Assembly: GCF_023702635.1 (NCBI RefSeq)
Contig: NZ_CP098455.1
Coordinates: forward strand, 3,224,001-3,288,000
Length of the DNA stretch: 64,000 nt
Source: Spongiibacter taiwanensis
Lineage (GTDB): Bacteria > Pseudomonadota > Gammaproteobacteria > Pseudomonadales > Spongiibacteraceae
Direction: 5' to 3'
Below are positions 61,175 to 64,000 of the stretch, piece after piece. The position numbers and the translations under genes were made by a program. The notes below the pieces were generated by a model, which did no database searches, was not told the origin of the DNA, and saw only the letters and a program-made list of their open reading frames with translations. Positions within the stretch are counted from its first letter, which is position 1; each line of letters starts with the position of its first letter.

Positions 61175-63099
61175 TGAGCGGGGATCATGTGGCTGAGGTC
61201 AGTCCAGCCTATTTAAAGGATCGTCATTCCCGCGAAAGCGGGAATCCAGTGCCGGTTGGGTATAAGCAAACTGAAATTGGTACTATACCCGAAGATTGGA
61301 TTCAATTGACAATTGACGATATTGCTCAGTTCTCTGGAGGCTCGCAGCCACCACGCAGCACGTTTATATCTAGGCAGAGATCCGGCTATATCAGACTAAT
61401 TCAGATAAGAGACTACAAAACGTCTGAATACGAAACCTATATTCCTGAGGTTCTAGCTCGCAAAAAATGCTCTGCAACCGATATTATGATTGGGAGATAT
61501 GGCCCGCCGATCTTTCAAATTCTTCGCGGAATTGAAGGGGCATATAATGTTGCGCTGATTAAGGCCACTCCTAAAAGTAATGTAACTAGGGAATATCTAT
61601 TTTACGTCCTAAAATCAGAAAAGCTTTTCGAACTGATGGATATGCTTTCTCAGCGAAGCTCCGGACAGACTGGTGTTGAACTGCCCGCGCTAAAAAGTTA
61701 CCCAATCCCGTTGCCGATAATTCAAGAACAAACCGCCATCGCCAACGCCCTATCCGATGTGGATGCCTTAATCAGCGAGCTGGAAAAACTGATCGCCAAA
61801 AAGCAGTCCATCAAAACCGCCACCATGCAACAACTGCTCACCGGCCGGACCCGTCTGCCCCAATTTGCCTTGCGCGCTGATGGTTCGTCAAAGGGTTATA
61901 AGCAAAGTGAGTTGGGGGAGATTCCTGAAGATTGGGAAGTTGCAACACTAGGTAACGCCAGTTCATTTTTAAACGGCAGAGCTTATTCCTTACATGAGTG
62001 GGAAAATAGTGGAATACCAGTTATTAGGTTGCAAAACCTGACTGGCCGTGGCGAGGAATATTATTATTCAAATTTGCCGCTGCCGGAGAAGCAGTATTGC
62101 AACTACGGTGATTTGTTATTCATGTGGTCTGCGACCTTTGGTCCTGTAATTTGGCGAGGAAAAAAGGCAATTTATCACTATCATATTTGGAAGATTTCCT
62201 GTGAAAGAGGTTATAGCCAAAGCTACTTATTCTATTTGCTTGATGACATGACAGAAAAATTGAAACGCGGCTCTTCTAGCGGTGGAACAATGTTGCATGT
62301 CACTAAAGAAAAAATGGAATCAACCAAAGTAGTTTTCCCTTCGAAGGAGGAGCAAGCCGCCATAGCCACTATCCTCTCCGACATGGACGACGATATCCAA
62401 GCGCTGGAGCAGCGCCTCACCAAAACCCGGCAAATCAAGCAAGGCATGATGCAGGAGCTGCTGACCGGCAAAATCAGGCTGCCTATATCTACGCTCCCTG
62501 AAAGCGAATCACAAAGTGTACGCGACGACGTAAAGCCCAAGCATAACTGGGCGTTTAATGAGGCTGTCGTTATCTCTGTACTGACCAACAAGTTCGGCAG
62601 CACACAGTTTCCGCTGGGTAGAATGCGCTATACCAAGCTGGCTTATTTAATGCACCGTCATGTAGAAAGGCAGACAGAAGGTTATTTGAAAAAGGCGGCA
62701 GGCCCATACAATCCACGGACAAAATATGCTGGCCCCGAAAAAATTGCCCTCCAGAATGGCTACATTCGGGAGGCGAAATCAGCGCAATTTACCGGCTTTG
62801 TGGCTGCCGATAGCGTGGTTGACGCAGAGGGCTATTTTGATACGTGGTATGGCCCGGAGGTGCTGCAATGGTTGGAGAAGGTGCGTTACAAGAAAAATGA
62901 GGAACTGGAGCTGTTGGCAACGGTTGATATGGCAATGGTGGAGTTGCAGAGCGAAGGTAAAGCGATCAATACCCTGAATGTTAAGGCTGTATTGGCGGCG
63001 GATAAAGAATGGAAAGCGAAGTTGAAGCGTGACATTTTTTCTGACGCCAATATTGGCAAAGCCATTGATGAAGCCCGGGCTTTATTCGACTTTGAGTGA
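61174..63099 (+). CDS. hsdS: HsdS: type I specificity subunit with extra C-terminal domain
   Basis: A 641-residue protein, longer than the usual 400-450. Two target-recognition domains each begin with the same pattern (GYKQTEIGTIPEDW and GYKQSELGEIPEDW) and end in helical conserved regions (LEKLIAKKQSIKTATMQQLL; LEQRLTKTRQIKQGMMQELL). Residues about 460-641 form an added domain (AFNEAVVISVLTNKFGS; YTKLAYLMHRHVERQTEGYL; AAGPYNPRTKYAGPEKIA) whose KLxYLM and GPY elements resemble Panacea/SocA-like domains, a similarity I recall also for the DarG C-terminus. A dRS3-like repeat encodes RHSRESGNP near the N-terminus. Start overlaps hsdM; darT follows after six bases. Confidence 0.9.
   Translation: MSGDHVAEVSPAYLKDRHSRESGNPVPVGYKQTEIGTIPEDWIQLTIDDIAQFSGGSQPPRSTFISRQRSGYIRLIQIRDYKTSEYETYIPEVLARKKCSATDIMIGRYGPPIFQILRGIEGAYNVALIKATPKSNVTREYLFYVLKSEKLFELMDMLSQRSSGQTGVELPALKSYPIPLPIIQEQTAIANALSDVDALISELEKLIAKKQSIKTATMQQLLTGRTRLPQFALRADGSSKGYKQSELGEIPEDWEVATLGNASSFLNGRAYSLHEWENSGIPVIRLQNLTGRGEEYYYSNLPLPEKQYCNYGDLLFMWSATFGPVIWRGKKAIYHYHIWKISCERGYSQSYLFYLLDDMTEKLKRGSSSGGTMLHVTKEKMESTKVVFPSKEEQAAIATILSDMDDDIQALEQRLTKTRQIKQGMMQELLTGKIRLPISTLPESESQSVRDDVKPKHNWAFNEAVVISVLTNKFGSTQFPLGRMRYTKLAYLMHRHVERQTEGYLKKAAGPYNPRTKYAGPEKIALQNGYIREAKSAQFTGFVAADSVVDAEGYFDTWYGPEVLQWLEKVRYKKNEELELLATVDMAMVELQSEGKAINTLNVKAVLAADKEWKAKLKRDIFSDANIGKAIDEARALFDFE
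61222..61249. repeat. dRS3-like palindrome inserted in frame in hsdS
   Basis: ATTCCCGC-GAAA-GCGGGAAT (61226-61245) with flanks CGTC and CCAG. It has the same frame and flanks as the repeats at 15.3-15.7 kb and 39.6 kb. It encodes the RHSRESGNP linker before the first recognition domain of HsdS. Confidence 0.75.
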
Positions 63100-63105
63100 T
63101 ACCTG

Positions 63106-63759
63106 ATGGCCTACGACTACAGCGCGACCCTTAACCCACAAAAGGCCCTGATCTGGCGAATTGTCCACCGGGACAATATCCCCTGGATTCTGGATAACGG
63201 GTTGCATAGCGGCAACAGCACCGTGCAATCCCCGGGTTGGGTCCCGATTGGTAACCCGGAGTTGACCGATAAACGTGCTACCCATGCAGTACCTGCAGGC
63301 CCGGGCGGTTATCTGAATGACTATGTGCCGTTTTACTTCACCCCCTTTTCGCCAATGATGAAGAATATCCACAGCGGTCGTGCAGGCGTCCACCGGCGAC
63401 GCAATGACGAAATTGTCATTTTGGTATCGAGTCTGTACAAGGTGCAGAACCTGGGCCTGCCCTTTGTATTCAGCGACGGCCATGCCTATTACGCCTGGTC
63501 GAACTTTTATACCGATCTGGCGGATCTGGACAAAATCGACTGGCCCATTATCCAGGCCCGGGACTTCAAGCGAGACCCGGATGACCCGGCCAAGTTTGAG
63601 CGCTATCAGGCCGAGGCCCTGATTCACCAGCACTGCCCGGTCGCTGCTCTGGAAGGGATGATTTGTTACACTGCCAAGACTCAGGCTCAACTGGATAACT
63701 GGCTGCAAGCCCGCCAGATACGCATGCCGGTTTACGCACGCTCAGGGTGGTACTTCTGA
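63106..63759 (+). CDS. darT: DarT: ssDNA thymidine ADP-ribosyltransferase toxin (DUF4433)
   Basis: A 217-residue DUF4433 protein. Typical features are [20 protein letters not shown] (NAD+-binding His and N-terminal region), [12 protein letters not shown], and the likely catalytic Glu in [13 protein letters not shown]. DarT toxins ADP-ribosylate single-stranded DNA and block replication, a phage-defence mechanism. It begins six bases after hsdS and overlaps darG by one base, so expression is tied to the restriction-modification operon. Confidence 0.9.
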   Translation: MAYDYSATLNPQKALIWRIVHRDNIPWILDNGLHSGNSTVQSPGWVPIGNPELTDKRATHAVPAGPGGYLNDYVPFYFTPFSPMMKNIHSGRAGVHRRRNDEIVILVSSLYKVQNLGLPFVFSDGHAYYAWSNFYTDLADLDKIDWPIIQARDFKRDPDDPAKFERYQAEALIHQHCPVAALEGMICYTAKTQAQLDNWLQARQIRMPVYARSGWYF

Positions 63760-64000
63760 TGATCACATACCTACAAGGCAATTTGCTGGATGCCGAGGTG
63801 GAAGCCTTGGTGAATACCGTCAATACCGTCGGGGTGATGGGCAAGGGTATTGCACTGATGTTTAAAGAGCGCTTTCCTCAGAATATGCAGGAATATGCCC
63901 AGGCCTGTAAGGCGGGAGAGGTGCAAACCGGGCGTATGTTTGTCACCAAAACCGGTGAGCTGATGGGTCCCAAGTGGGTGGTGAATTTCCCCACCAAGCA
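63759..64000 (+). CDS. darG: DarG: macrodomain antitoxin, 3' truncated by window edge
   Basis: The visible 80 residues begin [20 protein letters not shown], followed by [19 protein letters not shown], the core of a DarG-type macrodomain that removes ADP-ribose from DNA. VNFPTK at the edge continues the fold. The start ATG overlaps the darT stop (TGATG). The C-terminal domain and downstream genes, perhaps hsdR, are outside the window. Confidence 0.9.
   Translation, partial: MITYLQGNLLDAEVEALVNTVNTVGVMGKGIALMFKERFPQNMQEYAQACKAGEVQTGRMFVTKTGELMGPKWVVNFPTK

Overview
The window is 64 kb of a GC-rich gammaproteobacterial chromosome. The supporting signs are closely packed operons, several TonB-dependent receptors, Fur- and Zur-like palindromes, and a sigma-54 regulator with a -24/-12 promoter. 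The gene content (P450, paired acyl-CoA dehydrogenases, GMC sterol-oxidase-like enzyme, SulP, several antiporters) would suit a marine hydrocarbon/steroid-using lineage such as the Spongiibacteraceae/Cellvibrionales. That placement is an inference; no rRNA or tRNA gene is visible.

Layout. 1-1718: truncated membrane PAS sensor (reverse strand). 2.0-3.3 kb: two small enzymes. 3.5-5.2 kb: AT-rich, promoterless small genes separated by attC-like sites, read here as a remnant integron cassette array without an integrase, followed by a decayed GNAT gene. 6-15 kb: a catabolic block (P450, TonB receptor, two acyl-CoA dehydrogenases, a TetR regulator, a desaturase-reductase-ferredoxin fusion). Two near-identical palindromes, ATATTACA-N11-TGTAATAT, lie upstream of the P450 and upstream of the dehydrogenase pair. 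15.2-15.8 kb: a nest of REP-like repeats.

15.9-24.1 kb: a complete Nit1C cluster (nitB to nitH on the reverse strand, divergent sigma-54 regulator nitA), known from cyanide assimilation and nitrogen-starvation responses. A -24/-12 promoter and two palindromic upstream sites lie in the shared intergenic region. 24-30 kb: GST, SulP transporter plus Usp protein, a trypsin-like lipoprotein and its small partner, ArfB. 30-35.5 kb: LysR regulator and an iron-uptake operon (DUF3649, PepSY, DUF3325, TonB receptor) behind a Fur box. 35.5-41.5 kb: unknown protein, TSUP and CPA2 transporters, a perfect 32-copy heptamer array, SLC13 permease.

41.7-47 kb: GMC oxidoreductase, a BLUF-like protein missing its photoactive tyrosine, a Nudix protein missing its catalytic glutamates, an SDR, an EAL relic, a YkgJ protein. 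47-56 kb: a zinc-acquisition region (DUF1826, His-rich TonB receptor, DUF2796, Zur, MerC, COG0523 GTPase, DUF3299, ABC transporter) with two matching Zur-like boxes. 56-58 kb: TIGR03643, DCC-family protein and FolE. 58.4-64 kb: a defence island with a type I restriction-modification system (hsdM with an apparent frameshift, hsdS with an extra C-terminal domain) leading directly into darT and darG, which runs off the window end.

Best candidates for something new: the HsdS C-terminal domain coupled translationally to DarTG, the cassette array, and the two-site TetR regulon.
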